Shown: positions 33,901-46,919 of the stretch, one piece after another | How the letters are laid out: each line of letters begins with the position of its first letter | How positions within the stretch are numbered: the first letter of the stretch is position 1 | NCBI GenBank assembly: GCA_015680685.1 | Contig: MNCI01023459.1 | Location: 28,295 to 92,294, forward strand | Source of the DNA: Gnetum montanum | Taxonomy: Eukaryota; Streptophyta; Gnetopsida; Gnetales; Gnetaceae | Direction: 5' to 3' | DNA: 64,000 nt | Translations under genes and position numbers: made by a program | The notes under the pieces: generated by a model | What the model saw: only the letters and a program-made list of their open reading frames with translations | What the model was told of the DNA's origin: nothing | Database searches by the model: none

Positions 33901-35640
33901 AATAAATTACATAACTATTAAAAACATTATGAGCACGATGTCAACATTTTCAAACAAGACCAAGAAACATAATTCAAAATTCCCAACCATTAAAAAACAA
34001 AGCAAAATTTAACATAGAATCTAAACAAAACAAAATATCCTGTTAACAATAATGGTATTCACATAACCAAATTATGCACAAAAAGTTGTAAAAATTGGCA
34101 TTAAGAATGGAAACTTGGTTGAAAAGCTTGTGATGCATCTAGCCAACAATCAATAATGCATGAAATAGTTATGAAAATTTCAATTAAGGTTAATAAAATT
34201 TTGACTAGAAATCTTAGTTTATATTGAAATTAGCTGTAGTGAAAACTCTAGGAAGACTAGTTAAAAATTTATAAAAAATCTTAATAGCTATTGGAAACCA
34301 AAATACAACATATAAATAACCTTAGGAAGCTTTAAAATTTTCATAGAAATACAAAAAATAATGCAACACTACATGTACAAGACTAGGAGATTTGTAGTTT
34401 CAACAGCTGAAACTACAATTATACATGATAATTGACATGCATAAAAAATAATAAAATTTTACTAAAATTTTTTAACTAGTCTAGGTATTACACATACATA
34501 AAATTCGACAAGAATTTAACATCAACATTTCAATTTTAGTCTTAGAAAAAATTTACATGATAGCCTAAAGCCACTTTGAAATTTTGTAATAAAAAATAGT
34601 CTACATGAAAACAACTGTAGTAAAAGCACTGAAAAAAATATTAAAAAATTTCAAAAAAATTTAGAAAAAATACCAAACCCTTTCAAATAGTCCTAAGGAT
34701 CTTGAAAAAGTTGATAAGTTGAAAAAAAAAATATTTTCCAAGTGTTAACTCTACTAGTTTCAGAGAGGTTAAAACAATAAAAAACCAAAAAATCACTATG
34801 AACTAACTTACAAAAAAATCATAAAAAATTAACCGTAAGTTAGAAATTATTGGTTTAATAGTCAATTTGATAATTAATCAAAGAATAATGATCCAATGAC
34901 TCAAAAACCAAAAATTCTATGATGTTCTTATAAAAAATTGAAAAGTGATGCTTTTTTTGGGTTAAAAAATAGTGAAAACACATAGGGTAGGCTAGAGAAA
35001 GAATTCAAAATTTGGCACAGGAGGGTCCTAAGGCTAAAATAACATTATGAACACATGGTAAAAATATATATATAACCTTTAAATGATACAAAACTAAATT
35101 TTCTTTAAATAACAACCTCACATCTTGCAAAAACACCTATGTTCTAAGTCAAGATTGAGGGAAAAGAACTAGGAAAAAGGCACTTGGTAGTCATAGTGGA
35201 TGAGCCTTCCCCAAGTAGAGGCCATTATAGATTGTAAATTCATTTGGTAGTACCTTTGTCTCTTCCAGGGCTATATTTTTGCTTGTGTATGCTCTCCTCT
35301 TAGACATCTTGAGCAAGTAATGGTATAAAACCTTCAAATCTCCTACATCTTCCTTGTAGTTGCACTAATCCTTGGTGAGTTTTGGAAAAAACTATGCTAA
35401 GTATGGATGGGATTGAAGAAAAAATCAATTTGAAAGCCTTGATGCTATGCATTGCTTATAGGAGATGGGTTCAGAAAATTTATTTTGGTAAAATTGTGAT
35501 GTGGAAAGTATTCTCACACTCATGCATTTCTAGTCCAAACCCCATGCCCAAAACATCCACACAACTCCCATAGAACTCCATGTTTACAATTGAAAATTAG
35601 AACTACATTGGGTTATTATAAAAATAATGTATAATAATGA
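33901..35640. other. AT-rich stretch, no gene seen
   Basis: Very AT-rich DNA with homopolymer A/T runs and no coding signal on either strand. It lies upstream of copy 1 of the minus-strand gene, so it could hold its 5' exons or promoter, but nothing supports this directly. Confidence 0.4.
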
Positions 35641-36560
35641 TTTAAATCTGGATGGGCCTCACTAGTTGCCTCCCAAATAAACCTTTAGGCCTTTCAACAA
35701 GAACTATGCTGGGATTAATTCCCGAATAATCCTTGGAAGGGGTTCAAAGCTCCAATCACTACCAAAACTCATTGCCTAGCTATCCATCTTCAATCCATTG
35801 GAACCAAAAGAACCTCATACCAAAACTGGTAAGCAACCATCATAATAGCAAAGTCATAAACATTAAGAATGATCAATACATAGCCAAAACTAGTCATTCT
35901 AAAGGAACTACATAGGAAAAATGTTGGCAAGTCTAGTTTCATGGGTGATAAAAATTCACAACACTATCTAGACTTTCAATCAACTCCAAAATGATGACAC
36001 CAAGCCCAAAATCCAATTTGAAGCCTCTAGAAACTCCAAAATCCCCTAAGATTTGTCAAAAATGCCAAAATTATTGATTGTAAAGGAACTACATTGGAGG
36101 GCACTAGAACTACACTCACCAACATAGTTCTAGTGTAGTCTACTAATGTTTTTCCATTAGAAGAATTAATAAAGCCTCTAAAAACCTCCAAAATGATAAG
36201 CCCTAGCCTTTAGACCTCCTCGAAGCCTCCAATAACCTTGGGACTCCAAATTAATGAAGCAAAAACAAGTCAAAATGCATCTTAACCTTAAAACTCATTG
36301 GGATGGTTTAGAAGTATGCTAACCAGCATGGTCTTAGCACAATTTCTCTATGAAAACCCCATAATAGGCCATCAACATGTTAAAGAAACCTCTAAATTCA
36401 TCATCCTAACTCCCAAACCTTGTTGAAACCTTTAGAGATCACCAAACCCTAGAAACTAAGTCAAAAATAGCTAGAATTCATCATCTTCTCCATAACCATA
36501 GTAGGACTACATTGGCTAGTGTAGTCTTAGGGGGATGGTGATATTAAAACTCCAAGAACA
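35640..36560. repeat. ~200-bp degenerate tandem array
   Basis: A marker of the form GAACTACATTGGCTAGTGTAGTC recurs at about 35,703, 35,905, 36,082, 36,310 and 36,505. Between markers, CCTCCAAAATGATAAGCCCTA-like and AAACCCTAGAAACT-like pieces repeat. Units are strongly diverged. Confidence 0.55.
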
Positions 36561-36610
36561 TTTAGAATGAATAATTTTAAGGTTAAACCCTATCCATAGA
36601 TAACAGTAAC

Positions 36611-38557
36611 TGTAGGAACCCAAAAATTTGATCGATTATCCATCAAAAATAATCAAAACCTACACTGGGATGAAACACCACTAATTTCGAGCTCATGCAA
36701 CTCAGCAGCAAATTTTTCTAAGTGTAAAAACTTGGGCAAAATTTTTCTAAGTTTGGTGTTATGCTATGTAGTGTAGATAGCATAGCACCTTGGAAGTCCT
36801 AATGTTTGCAAAATTTTTCCTAAGTTTGCCTGCTATGCATAGTTAGTGTAGCACCTATTCCCAAGGCCAATTTACACAAATGTTAAGCCAGAAGTAGTCA
36901 AAAGGGTACTACGGATGGACTAGATAGTTTGGCAAATTGTTTATTTCTTGAGCCATCAAGCTTGCTATGCTCTTTAGTTTGTCTAGCTTGACACATATCC
37001 CGATGGCCAGTCTACCCAAGTGCTAGGCTAGGAGTTGTCAAAGATACCCAAGATGGATGAAATAGTTTGGAAAATTTTCTATCTTTTAGGCTTGTTATGC
37101 TCTGCTATGCTGCACAACATAGTAGAGCATAGCACAGGTTTCAACTTTTGAGGCTACTTGTCCTACTTCATCCTCGAAGTGTGATCAACATCCCATGGAA
37201 AACATTTCAAGTTTTGTCAAAATTCATCCAAAAATTGGTGTTACGCTTTGCTACGTTACATAGCGTAGATAGCATAACAGAGGTGCTAGGGTCAAAAATT
37301 TTCTAGGTATAGAATGAGAAGGTATCAAGCCATTCTAACATGGAAGATGCACTTTCTAGTTGCTAAAGTTTCTTGTCTTGTGACATTCCAAAGTGATAGC
37401 TTGCTATGCTCCACTACACTGTGTAGCATAGACTACATAGTAGGCCAAAAACTACAAAAAGTTTCTAAGTATTCATGATATGCTTCACCATGCTAGGTAG
37501 TGTAGACAATGTAACATTTGGAGAACACCTCTAGATGCCTTCAAAAATCTCCCAAAGCTCAGCATCAACCTTCATTTCAGCTCTATCATATCTTTAGTGG
37601 GCAAGATTAGCAATTTGATTTGTTTTTTGCATTCCTTATTGACCCCCAAAGTTGTCCCTATGCTTGATCCTACTCAGAAGATGGGGGAAGACGTAGTCCT
37701 GAAACATAGGCTCCAAGTTTCATTTTAGGTCCCCATTCCTATCCTATAGAGTGTAGCACCATTGAGCGTGACACTTTGAGCGTAGCACGCTAGCATGACT
37801 TGTTGTTTACATGCGTGCTATGTGGAGCCTAGGACACGTGACATCCAATCCATGTCTCAAGACAACCCTAGCTCTATAAATACCCTAGTAATTAGCATTC
37901 TAAGGGTTGGCTTTGATAGTTTTGTTTGGTAAAATATTGGCAAACAAAATGTTGATGAGCAGAAAATATTAGCATTAGAGCACTCCTAGCACCTGCTTCA
38001 CTCACACACTTGAGCGTGACACCTGCACCTCATCCTACATAGTGTGACAATTGTCAGTCCAACAAGCTTCAACTCCATTGCATCTATCAATACCACATCT
38101 ATAACATCCTAGGGACTATGGCCATACTGCCTTGCTACCCCACTGTGCTTGTCTGACACTACATGTCGGTTGTACACATCATTTAATCAAACGTTACAGT
38201 CCTCCAATCTTGGGGTGGTGCATTTTCTCACCTAAACTCCCATTTCATTTTCCTAAAACATATATTTCTAATTGTTGTTGTACTTATTTATTTCTATTAT
38301 CAATATGCATTAAGATATTTATGTTGATACACTCTCGCTATCATACATGTTATGCTCCTACTTGTTCTAACTCCTACATCTGATACTGTAAAAATACTAT
38401 TCAAAAATGTTTATTAAACACCACATAATTCCCTATCTGATTGACTAGACCACTCAAGGTGCCTTAATTCCATTCTCTCTAGCATGGCCCTCCCATGGAC
38501 TTGGGGTTAGGCTATATGCCTAACAACCTCTCAGTGTTCCAACCACTGATGTTTTCA
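36611..38557 (+). repeat. E3 5' LTR-like region
   Basis: It ends TTTTCA (38,557) eight bases before a primer site. The last 150 bases resemble the E1 LTR ends (GATTGACTAGACCACTCAAG... pattern). A TGTAGGAACCC start at 36,611 is a guess from TG and the change in sequence type. No second copy of the whole region was found, so LTR status rests on the right edge. Confidence 0.45.
36640..37520. repeat. Array with imperfect palindromes TGCTATG...CATAGCA
   Basis: Units of about 120-165 bp each carry a hairpin-like motif, for example TGCTATGTAGTGTAG...ATAGCATAGCA (36,763), GCTATGCTGCACAACATAG (37,096) and GCTACGTTACATAGCGTAG (37,239). The phrase AAATTTTTCTAAGTTTGG repeats between them. A related pattern lies at 46,920-47,330. 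Confidence 0.65.
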
Positions 38558-38564
38558 AATTTTT

Positions 38565-38580
38565 TGGTGCTAGAAGGAGG
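38565..38580 (+). promoter_or_regulatory. E3 primer binding site
   Basis: TGGTGCTAGAAGGAGG follows the LTR end by seven bases. Element B has TTGGCACTAGAAGGAGGG at its corresponding place, so the string is a shared gypsy primer site. The tRNA used is not assigned here. Confidence 0.65.
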
Positions 38581-39059
38581 AGTTGAACCTCTGTGTTCCT
38601 TCTATGTTCCATGGGTAGTCCAACATGATTTCTGTACCTCCATCACTAGCAATAAGCTAGCATAGATGGAACACCCCTGTGGACCTACCATAGTAGTAGC
38701 TGGATCATAAGCCAGCACAAGAGTTGTCTATGGTTTAGTTGGTATAGATTGGTCCTAGTTGATAGTTCCTTTGGAACCCCATAGGATAAAAAGCCCAAAA
38801 CTGTGTACCGCATCAAGCTCTATGTTCTGTATAGTGTAATGACCTCATCAACATGATAGTCCCTCCTAGCATAATGAGCATAACAACACAAACTACTATT
38901 TTTTTAGCATTTTTAGACTTTGCTATTTTTTGCCTATTTTCTATGCAGGTTACCTACTTAAGCATCTTAGCTCAAAATTTACTGTATACCACCATTTCTC
39001 GCAAGTTTCTCTACTTTTCATGTCCTTTTTTAAAAAATAAAAATGAATCCACCTAGCAC

Positions 39060-41060
39060 CTTAGCTACCACCTTGAGCTTGGAGGTAGCTCATCCCTTGT
39101 AACATGTGGCAGATCTTGAGTGACCACTTAGCCCATCACAACCACAATGGAAATCTCTTCAATTGCAACATCAATCACCCAAATGCACAGCATGTGAGGA
39201 GGAGTAATACAACTTCTTTTATGCAAAGATCCAAGCAGACTTGTCATTAGACCACCAAAAATTCAAAGAAAAGTGCAATTTTTAAATCATCCATTAGAAT
39301 GGAAGGGAGTTCCTTCCCACTCCTGATGCAATTATACCACTCATTGAAATGTTCCAATGGATTTTGAACCAACTTATTCAACTAAGTGGGTCAAAAGAGT
39401 CAGACATGGAGTCCCACTATGATGAGCCCCTCCACGATGGACAAGAAGCATTTGAATCCAATTTCAAAGGTGATGGTCTGCCTACATTACAACTGCAAAT
39501 AAGACCTATTTCCATTACCTCTTGTATGCCAATCCCATTGCCAACAACAGCTCCAACCTCAACTACATAGTAGGTAGTGACATCCTTTCCTACTATCCAG
39601 TTGTCTTAAATGTCGTAGTATATGAAGCCCCAAACATATCAAGCTTCACATATGGTGCAACCAACTATAGGGGTGCAGGCTACTCTGGCAATGGGGTAGG
39701 CAACCATTCCCAAAGCACCACTAATGGTAGTTTCTTTGGTGGCACCACCCACAGGGTTGTGGACCGCTCAGATGGTGCCATCGATGGGAGTTGCTCTGAA
39801 AACACCCCCAATGGGAATGGTAGCTACACCAACAACACCACCAATGATGGCTACTCTGATAGTACCACTAGTAGCCCAACTCATGTAACCTTCTATAATA
39901 CATCTAGGTGTAGACCAAGCCTTTCAACTCATTCAAACCCTTATCTATGAAGTTAAGTGGCTTAAAGCCACTGACTCTGAAATATTCCATGTAATGGACT
40001 TTTATCAAGATAATCCTATTAGCCCTATCATTTCTTTGCTCATATTTCCTCTTGGGGTACAACTTCCCCAATTCACAAAATACAACGGAGAGGGTGATCC
40101 AAATGTCCACCTAGTTACTTTTCAATCCAAGTCCTTATTACTATAACCATGGCCACATGCAATCATTTGTGTCTTTGCCATGTCCTTGATTGGCAAAGAT
40201 TTAGACTAGTATCATGTGCTTTCTCACCATTCTATTTCAACTCTAGAAGAGTTGCTGAGTTAGTTTGTAACTCACTTCAAGTACAACTTGAAGATGGAAG
40301 CCACCTTAGACCAACTCATGAATGTCAAACAAGAAGCGTTAGAACCTATCTAGAAAATCATACAACATTGGAGTGCTACCTTAAATTAGATTCATGAGCT
40401 GATTGCTGAAGCTCATCTACTGGCCTTGTTTAAGGGTGATATAAATGACTTCATCAAATCCAAGCTATACTATTTAGTGCCATGTTCCCTTAGCCAAGCC
40501 TTTGCTTAGACAAAAAGCATACAAGATGCGACTGAGGCTAGTAGAGACCCCACTTACAAGAAAGATAAAGAAAAGGGAAAGGCCACTACAACCACTGTGG
40601 TTTCTGTGGCAGGTGAAGCCAAAAACAACAACAAATAGGTGTCTAAGGTGCCTAAGGCCTCGGCCACCACCAGCAAAACATCAAGCTCTAGTAATGTGGG
40701 GACCAACCAATCCGTGACATCAACAACCACAACATAGACTTCATCGAGGCTACAAACTTTGAGTCTAAGGATCACTCCAAATACACCCCTTTGCTAATTA
40801 AGCCATTGAAGCTTTTAGATCAATTACTTAGTGCCAAGTGTATTCAATATAAGAAAATGTTAGAAGATGCCCACAAGCGACACAAGAGGTACTGTGAGAT
40901 CCTTCAATACCCCTCTGTAGCTATGCCTAGTGAACCTCAAGTATCCAAAAATTTTAGGCTGGATCAATTTTGCAACTACCACCAATTGTGTGGCCATGAA
41001 ATAGATTATTGCTTAGCATTAAAAGATGACATTCAATATATGATTGATTAGGGTAGGTTG
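39060..41060 (+). pseudogene. gag: E3 gag pseudogene
   Basis: A Pro/Thr/Met/Ala-rich N-terminal part (39,350-39,900) has a repeated PPMxxVAxxT-like pattern. It is followed by the capsid core: KWLKATDSEIFHVMDF (39,955), FTKYNGEGDPNVHL (40,072), FVTHFKYNLKMEATLDQL (40,265) and IHELIAEAHLLALFKGD (40,390). A zinc-finger-like FCNYHQLCGHEIDYC lies at about 40,970-41,015, followed by ALKDDIQYMI, the pattern of Tat-type gag (C..H...GH....C, LKDEI). Stops are mostly TAG/TAA at Gln or Trp positions. E1 gag at 1,600-3,060 is its homologue. Confidence 0.75.
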
Positions 41061-41755
41061 GTCCTTAATGAAAATATTCCTATTCATCCAAAGAACCAAT
41101 CTATGAATGTCTATAAGGATCCACTAAATGCTAGCAATGCAGGATACGTCATTAATGCTATTAGCATTGATGAAAATGAAGAGTCAACACATGAACTATT
41201 TGTGGTTTATGTACCTTCTCAAGGTGTCGAAGCTTTAGTGTCACCTAGGCCACAAGCCCCTTTTGTCATTAAGGTATTGCCACAGAGGCCCATCACACCA
41301 TTCATAGGTAGGGTGCCCAAACACATTGCTACAACAACTCAGGCATCCTTTGTTATAAGGGTGCCAAAACATACAGACTTACCATCTATCTAGAGTCCAT
41401 TGATGGGAATTGCATCACAACCTTCTTGCCTGAGGAGACATGATGAACACCTAGTAGATAAGATGACTAGGGAACGCATCACACTAGGCCCCCTAAGCCC
41501 ATCCCTTTGTCGGTAGTTCCTATGGCCTTATTGCCAAAAGCCACCTGCATACACATGTGTGTGCAACAATCAATCCCTAAGGCTCAAAAGCCCATAGTTC
41601 AACCAAAAGCCTCATCTCCTCCCCCTTAGGAAATCCATCTTTTACGATGTATAGAGGAAACAAAAACCACCAAACATCCAGACGGTGGACAAGATTTCTT
41701 AGACACACTTACACAGGTTAGACAAGCTTTAAAATGAAAAAATACAAATTTAAGT
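41061..41755 (+). pseudogene. E3 gag-protease linker
   Basis: A proline-rich stretch with repeated PFVIKV, SFVIRVPKH and PFIGRVPKH motifs at 41,250-41,390, like the linker in E1. Stops from 41,391 onward. Its role is probably a spacer between nucleocapsid and protease. Confidence 0.6.
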
Positions 41756-42610
41756 TTGTACAATTTAATAATGACTTCTATGGTGGATTGTAAAGCTTTA
41801 ATCTACATGTTGGCATCTATTCATATTAAGGAAGATATGCCAGTAGAGGAAAGAGCCATCCATGTTGCCATGCTATCACCTATGGTTGAAGAACCACGAT
41901 CAACCACTTTAACTTTTCATGATGAATCCATTAAGGCTGATCCCGAAGGGGGTCAAGTAACCAATATCCCTATGTTTATAACAATTCATGTAGGTCAATA
42001 CAAGATTCGTAGGGTGCATGTTGATGATGGGGCCACAACCAACATAATTCCATTCCCTATTGTTGATAAGCTAGGCTTGGTGGATCAAATCAGGCCCACA
42101 ACAGCTTCTTGTTTGAAGTCATTCAATGGGGCATGTGTCATGGTTAAGGGAACTATCATTATCAATTTCATGGTAGGGGATCAATTTTCCACTAGTGCAT
42201 AATTCATCATGGTAGAGGAGATGCCTGGGTTCAATTTAATTTTGGGAAGATCTTGGTTTGCCTAATTAAGGGTTGTCTCTTCACTGATACACCAAGAGAT
42301 CCACCTACCCTATGCAGGTGGAGAGGTGGTGATCTTTGGTGATGATGTAGCCCCTGGGGCTATTAACAATATAGACACAAAGCAAGGGTCAGAGATAGAA
42401 GTCTCCAAAGATGCATCACCCATTTACAATAAAATCCAATGTTGTTTAGCAAATGAACCAAGAAAAACTAATGATTTATGTGAGGAAACTACATGGGCAG
42501 AGTTGTCTTTTTCAGTGGCAGATGATAACTTAGAAGACTATCACCTCAAGTCTTCGAGGCCCTATGCCTCACCTAACCCACATTGGATTAGGAAACATTT
42601 ACGTGATTAG
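41756..42610 (+). pseudogene. pro: E3 aspartic protease, nearly intact
   Basis: The open frame 41,756-42,202 holds HVDDGATTNIIP (Asp codon at 42,023-42,025), the retropepsin active site, and a FNLILGRSW end near 42,230 after a TAA. The frame then continues open at 42,326-42,610 with TTWAELSFS and PYASPNPHW. Only two stops (TAA at 42,200 and near 42,264) interrupt it. The frame ends before the repeat spacer, and RT resumes 6 kb later. Confidence 0.75.
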
Positions 42611-42710
42611 GGCATGTCCTTAATTTACTCCTTTACTCCCCTTGTCCTCAATGATTTTGTTTGTATAGTTTCAATTTTGCATTATGTTTATCTTTCAAGT
42701 TAGTTATACA

Positions 42711-42953
42711 ACCATAGCCTGGAATGGCCTTAAACTATCGCATGGCTTGCCAAGGCCTAAAACTAACAACCCACTATCTGTTACAACTAGCCATGACCCA
42801 AAATGACCTTAAACTATAGCATGGCCCAAAAATGGCCTTAAACTAGCCATGGCCCAAAATGGCATTAAACTAGCCATGGTCCAAAATGACCTTAAACTAC
42901 CCATGGCCAGAGATGGCCTTACACTATAGCGTGGAGGCCCACAAGGAGCCTAA
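42711..42953 (+). repeat. 27-bp tandem array, CCATGGCCCAAAATGGCCTTAAACTAG type
   Basis: Eight units of 27-29 bp (one longer) share ATGGCC...ATGGCCTTAAACTA. It is the same unit family as at 28,131-28,256 and 62,955-62,990. Confidence 0.85.
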
Positions 42954-43179
42954 CTACATCAAAAAAAATTCTAAACAAAAGAAATGGAATGATCATCATA
43001 CTTGTTATTAAAAGATAAGTGCAATACATAGTCTAAAATTATGTCCACATTCAAAGTTACAATATTTCCCAACAATGGGGTTACATATCAAATATTTTAA
43101 AATATCAATGTATGGGCTACAACTTCTCTCTTCTATCTGTATCTACCACTCTGCTAGGTCCTACATATTTGTTTGGATC

Positions 43180-43276
43180 CTACACAAGCCAAGGGAAAAA
43201 CAATAAATCAATGAGTTAGCATGATAGCATATGAGGCTATCATAACATAAATTGCAATAAATTAAACTTAACTAAC
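43180..43276 (-). other. Predicted GT-AG intron, copy 2
   Basis: The donor is CTCAG|GTTAGT and the acceptor TTGTGTAG, 97 bp; it separates the coiled-coil exon from the last exon. Confidence 0.55.
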
Positions 43277-44097
43277 CTGAGATGGGCCCACATCCATTTC
43301 TAGCAGTATTCTGTTAAGGCTAGATTCCAGGCACCAGAGGATTTCTTCCTTAGTAAAATTAGCCTAGTCTTCCTCAACTAAATTAATGCCTACTAAGATC
43401 TTCCATTTCTCCATAGTTTTCCATGTGGGTGGCCCTAGAGAAAAGGTAGCAGAGGTGACCTTCCCAAAAGGCATGGTCATTTCCATTTCTAGGGATTCAT
43501 TGACCACTAAATTCTTCACAAATTTTTTATAGGCCTAGGTAGCACCACTTGCATCATGGAATAGCTCATGACCTCGATGTTCTATGGACTCATCTCTGTA
43601 CTTTTGGTGGTAAGTAGCACATTCCATTTTGTACATGTGCTTATGATTCTTTTGTGCTTGCCCCGATTCATACACCTTGGCACTATAATCTTTCCAATCT
43701 TGGTTCTTTTGAGCTAAGACATCCATTTGCAAGTGTTGTTTAATTACTTTGCACATGGCTTCATTTTTTCCCCTTATGACCAATCAATATTTGGCATAAT
43801 CAATTACGACCGTATGATAGCTACCATCTAAGTTGTCATAGGCCATTAAGAATTCATTTCGCGATTGTAGGTCTTCCAATTTAGCTTCTTGACTCACCTT
43901 TTCTTTTTTGAGTTTCTAAACTCGTTTCTAGAGGTCTTCATTTATGTGTCTACACTCCCACAGTGACTGTGCCAAGTGTAGCGCACATTTGCTTACCTCA
44001 TCATATACATGATGAGGCACCTCTATTATTTTTGAAGGGAGTTCAAGCATAACTTCAACTTCAACCACCCATCTTGGGTCCCATTTAAGTCACAAAG

Positions 44098-44203
44098 CTG
44101 TTATATCAAAAATAAGAAAATGTTAATCATAAGGCTGTAGCAAAAAAAATAGAAGAAGAAAAATGAAACAACATAAAAAGCAAATGCAATAGCACAAACA
44201 CAC
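44098..44203 (-). other. Predicted GT-AG intron, copy 2
   Basis: The donor is GATAG|GTGTGT and the acceptor GATATAACAG after a T-rich tract, 106 bp. Confidence 0.55.
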
Positions 44204-44667
44204 CTATCTTAGGATCGATTTGCTTCATACGATCGATCATATCATCCACTATTCCTTGCATAAAAGAAAACTTATCTAGGGTTTCTGCCCATGGTTGTAG
44301 GTTGAAAGTGGATGAAGATTTAGGACCCCTAGCAGAAGTAGCACCCATTGCACAATAAAGCATATTAATGTTATGAAAAAAAAAAGAAAAAATAAGAGGA
44401 AAACAAGAAGAGAAGAGGATGAGAGGAAAGAGGGAAACTAAGAGCATAACATAAATGGTAGTGCAAAGCTCCTACCTAGCAAACCCTTAGGGGTGAGAGT
44501 GGGGGGATCACCCATATATACACTATCAAACAAACTAGCAAATTCACCATCCTCAAAATGCAACCCCTCTTCTTCGAGCTTCCTAAAGAGTGTGGCGGTA
44601 TCCTTGGTTGTCATATGTCCCTTAGGCTATGGAACACTTTCTACAAAAGGCTTCTTTTCTGTAGGAA

Positions 44668-44780
44668 CCTCCTCTACTATAGCAGGTGCCTCCTCTTCTA
44701 CAGCAAGGGCCTCCTCTTCTACAAAAAGAGCCTTCTCTTCTACAATAGGGGCCTCCTCTTTGGCAGCAGAGACCTCTTCC
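44668..44780 (-). repeat. In-frame 21-bp repeat in copy 2
   Basis: GCCTCCTCTTCTACA recurs at 44,688, 44,709, 44,730 and 44,751, exactly 21 bp apart. On the minus strand it encodes acidic heptads of the VEEEALA kind. Confidence 0.85.
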
Positions 44781-44822
44781 TCATCTATCATTCATAAGCC
44801 AGGGTTAGAGTTCCAATCCAAC

Positions 44823-44848
44823 ATATATATATATATATATATATATTA
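44823..44848. repeat. (AT)n microsatellite
   Basis: An uninterrupted AT dinucleotide run inside the antisense gene, probably intronic. Confidence 0.9.
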
Positions 44849-46285
44849 CAAAAAAAAGAAAGCAACAAATAGGCTAGCTAAAGCATACGCACTGACAAAC
44901 TCAGACCGCACATTACAGACTCTGATACATAGCCTCTTACCCCTTCCTTCAATTGTACGTGAGGGTTCCTTTGTAGGGTAAAGCTTTTTTAATTGGAACT
45001 TTGATTTTACCATCTTAGTAATGAGATGTGCTTCCTTCACTACATTGCCGGTGTTGGTGGGGGAAGCCTCTCCAAGGCTATTGTGCGTGTGAAAGGATGA
45101 TCCTACCCAATCCTTGGTCATCATTGAAAAAGTCTCCCTAATAGCTTCTAGAGGGTCCTAAGACTAAGTAGTGTAGAATATGTGGTGAATCCATGGCTTG
45201 GATATTTGGGTGTGATCTTGTACCATCCATATCCCATTCTTCCAAACCACCAAAAATTCTACAAACCTGTGCAAACATGCTATACAAAATGCAAAATGCA
45301 TATGAGAACATGCCTTTAGTTTGTTACGCAGCTTGATCATCTTAGCATGTAAGCCTTCCGTAAGATATTTAGCCTAGTTGTACCACATCCCCTCCTCCAT
45401 TACATCTCTCATGATTTAGGCATACTCTACCTCAAGAAAGTTTCCTTGGGAAATCAACTTGGAAAAAGTGTAGGCCTGGAAGATAGGGTAAATGTCCTTG
45501 GCCATCTCTAATTTAACTTTTTTCATATAAATACCCTTGTGATCCTTATTAGTGCCTAGCCATTCTTTGATGTCCCCCTAGTGGTTTAGATCCTTGCTAG
45601 TTTTCTCACCCATGGGTAAACCATTAGAGGGGAAATTTAAGAGATCTAAAAAGAGATCATCAAAGGTCTCAAAGATCACTTGCACGTTGTGAACTCATGT
45701 GCAAGTAATGGTTAGCACTTTCTATGAAGGAATTGACAAGGGTAATCATTTTTGTTGTTGGGATGCTTGGGTTCACAGCCAAAAAGAGGTTTATAAGCCT
45801 AGCCTCTTGAACATTTTGGATAATTATTGTTGGGGCCTCATTACATAACCAACGTTGTGACTCATCTACCTCACCATATTTAAAGAGAAGGTTATCCTCA
45901 GTATGCCCTAAGGCAATCATGGTGACCTCCTAGGACTTGGTTGTTACTGCAATAGACAAAAATAGAGTCAGCTATGTAATAGAAAAATAAAAAAGAAAAA
46001 TGCATGAAAATAAACACATAACATAACTTTCCTAGCTCAAATGATGTGGGGAACGATGATACTTAAACTGAAATTTCTTCCATAGTGGGTATCCAACTGA
46101 AAGCCCATTCACCATCTAGCCACCCTAGATCCTGGCATTTTATGAAGGATTTAGAGTACTTTGTCAGGTAAGTCCTCATGTCCACCCCTAGTTGCTCTAT
46201 GATGCCAAAATGAATGTTCTCAGTAGATGAGAACTCTCATAGGGCCATTTGGACTAGGGCTAATGCCCCCTCTCTATCATGGAAA

Positions 46286-46390
46286 CTGCCCTTATCAATC
46301 ATATATATGGCAATAGATAAAATAGCAATAAGCATTCCAAATCATACAAGGAAAACAAAATGAAATTTTCATCACACCAATAAGGCTTAC
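46286..46390 (-). other. Predicted GT-AG intron, copy 2, conserved
   Basis: The donor is GATG|GTAAGCC and the acceptor AAGGGCAG, 105 bp. It matches the position of intron 33,313-33,404 in copy 1. Confidence 0.6.
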
Positions 46391-46919
46391 CATCTAGCAC
46401 AGTAGATAGTTCTAGGTGGATTTTGGAAGGTTGTTCTCACATGACGTGCAATGAACAAAGTATTATATTTATGATAGCATCTGAATTCTAGCATTTCCAA
46501 AATCCAAGACAATGGTCTTAGGCCTTTCAGGTGCACACTTGAGCCCCCTACCCTTTTGCCCTTAGTAGGCCCATCTGTCATGAATTTGAAAATGCCTTAG
46601 TTTGCCCCAAGAAATAAGGTCAACCCAGATGCCTACTACTTTAGCAAACAGGTGTGACCACATCATAACGCTAAAGTGGTAAAATAGGAATTCCAATAAC
46701 TCCTGTGCACCTTCTCGAAACCAGACCGCCTGGTCTCCTACTCATGCATGTGGTGCAGGGACATAAGGGTGCTTATACAACATAAGATCCCTACAAGCTC
46801 AACCATGGTAAGGATCAGCTTCAGCATGACCTTGCATTATCACAATGAAAATGTTACTATTGAAAAAGGGACAACAAAGAAAAAAAAAGGTAGTTGACAA
46901 AAGGAAAAAAAAATTCTTT

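Noticed and set aside
36611-38557. Coding ORF 38,132-38,383
   Set aside because: Cys/His/Leu-rich composition without motif, inside the LTR-like region.
39522-39950. 142-codon Asn/Ser/Thr/Gly-rich plus ORF
   Set aside because: It is an alternative frame of the repetitive gag N-terminus; the true gag frame continues into the capsid core.
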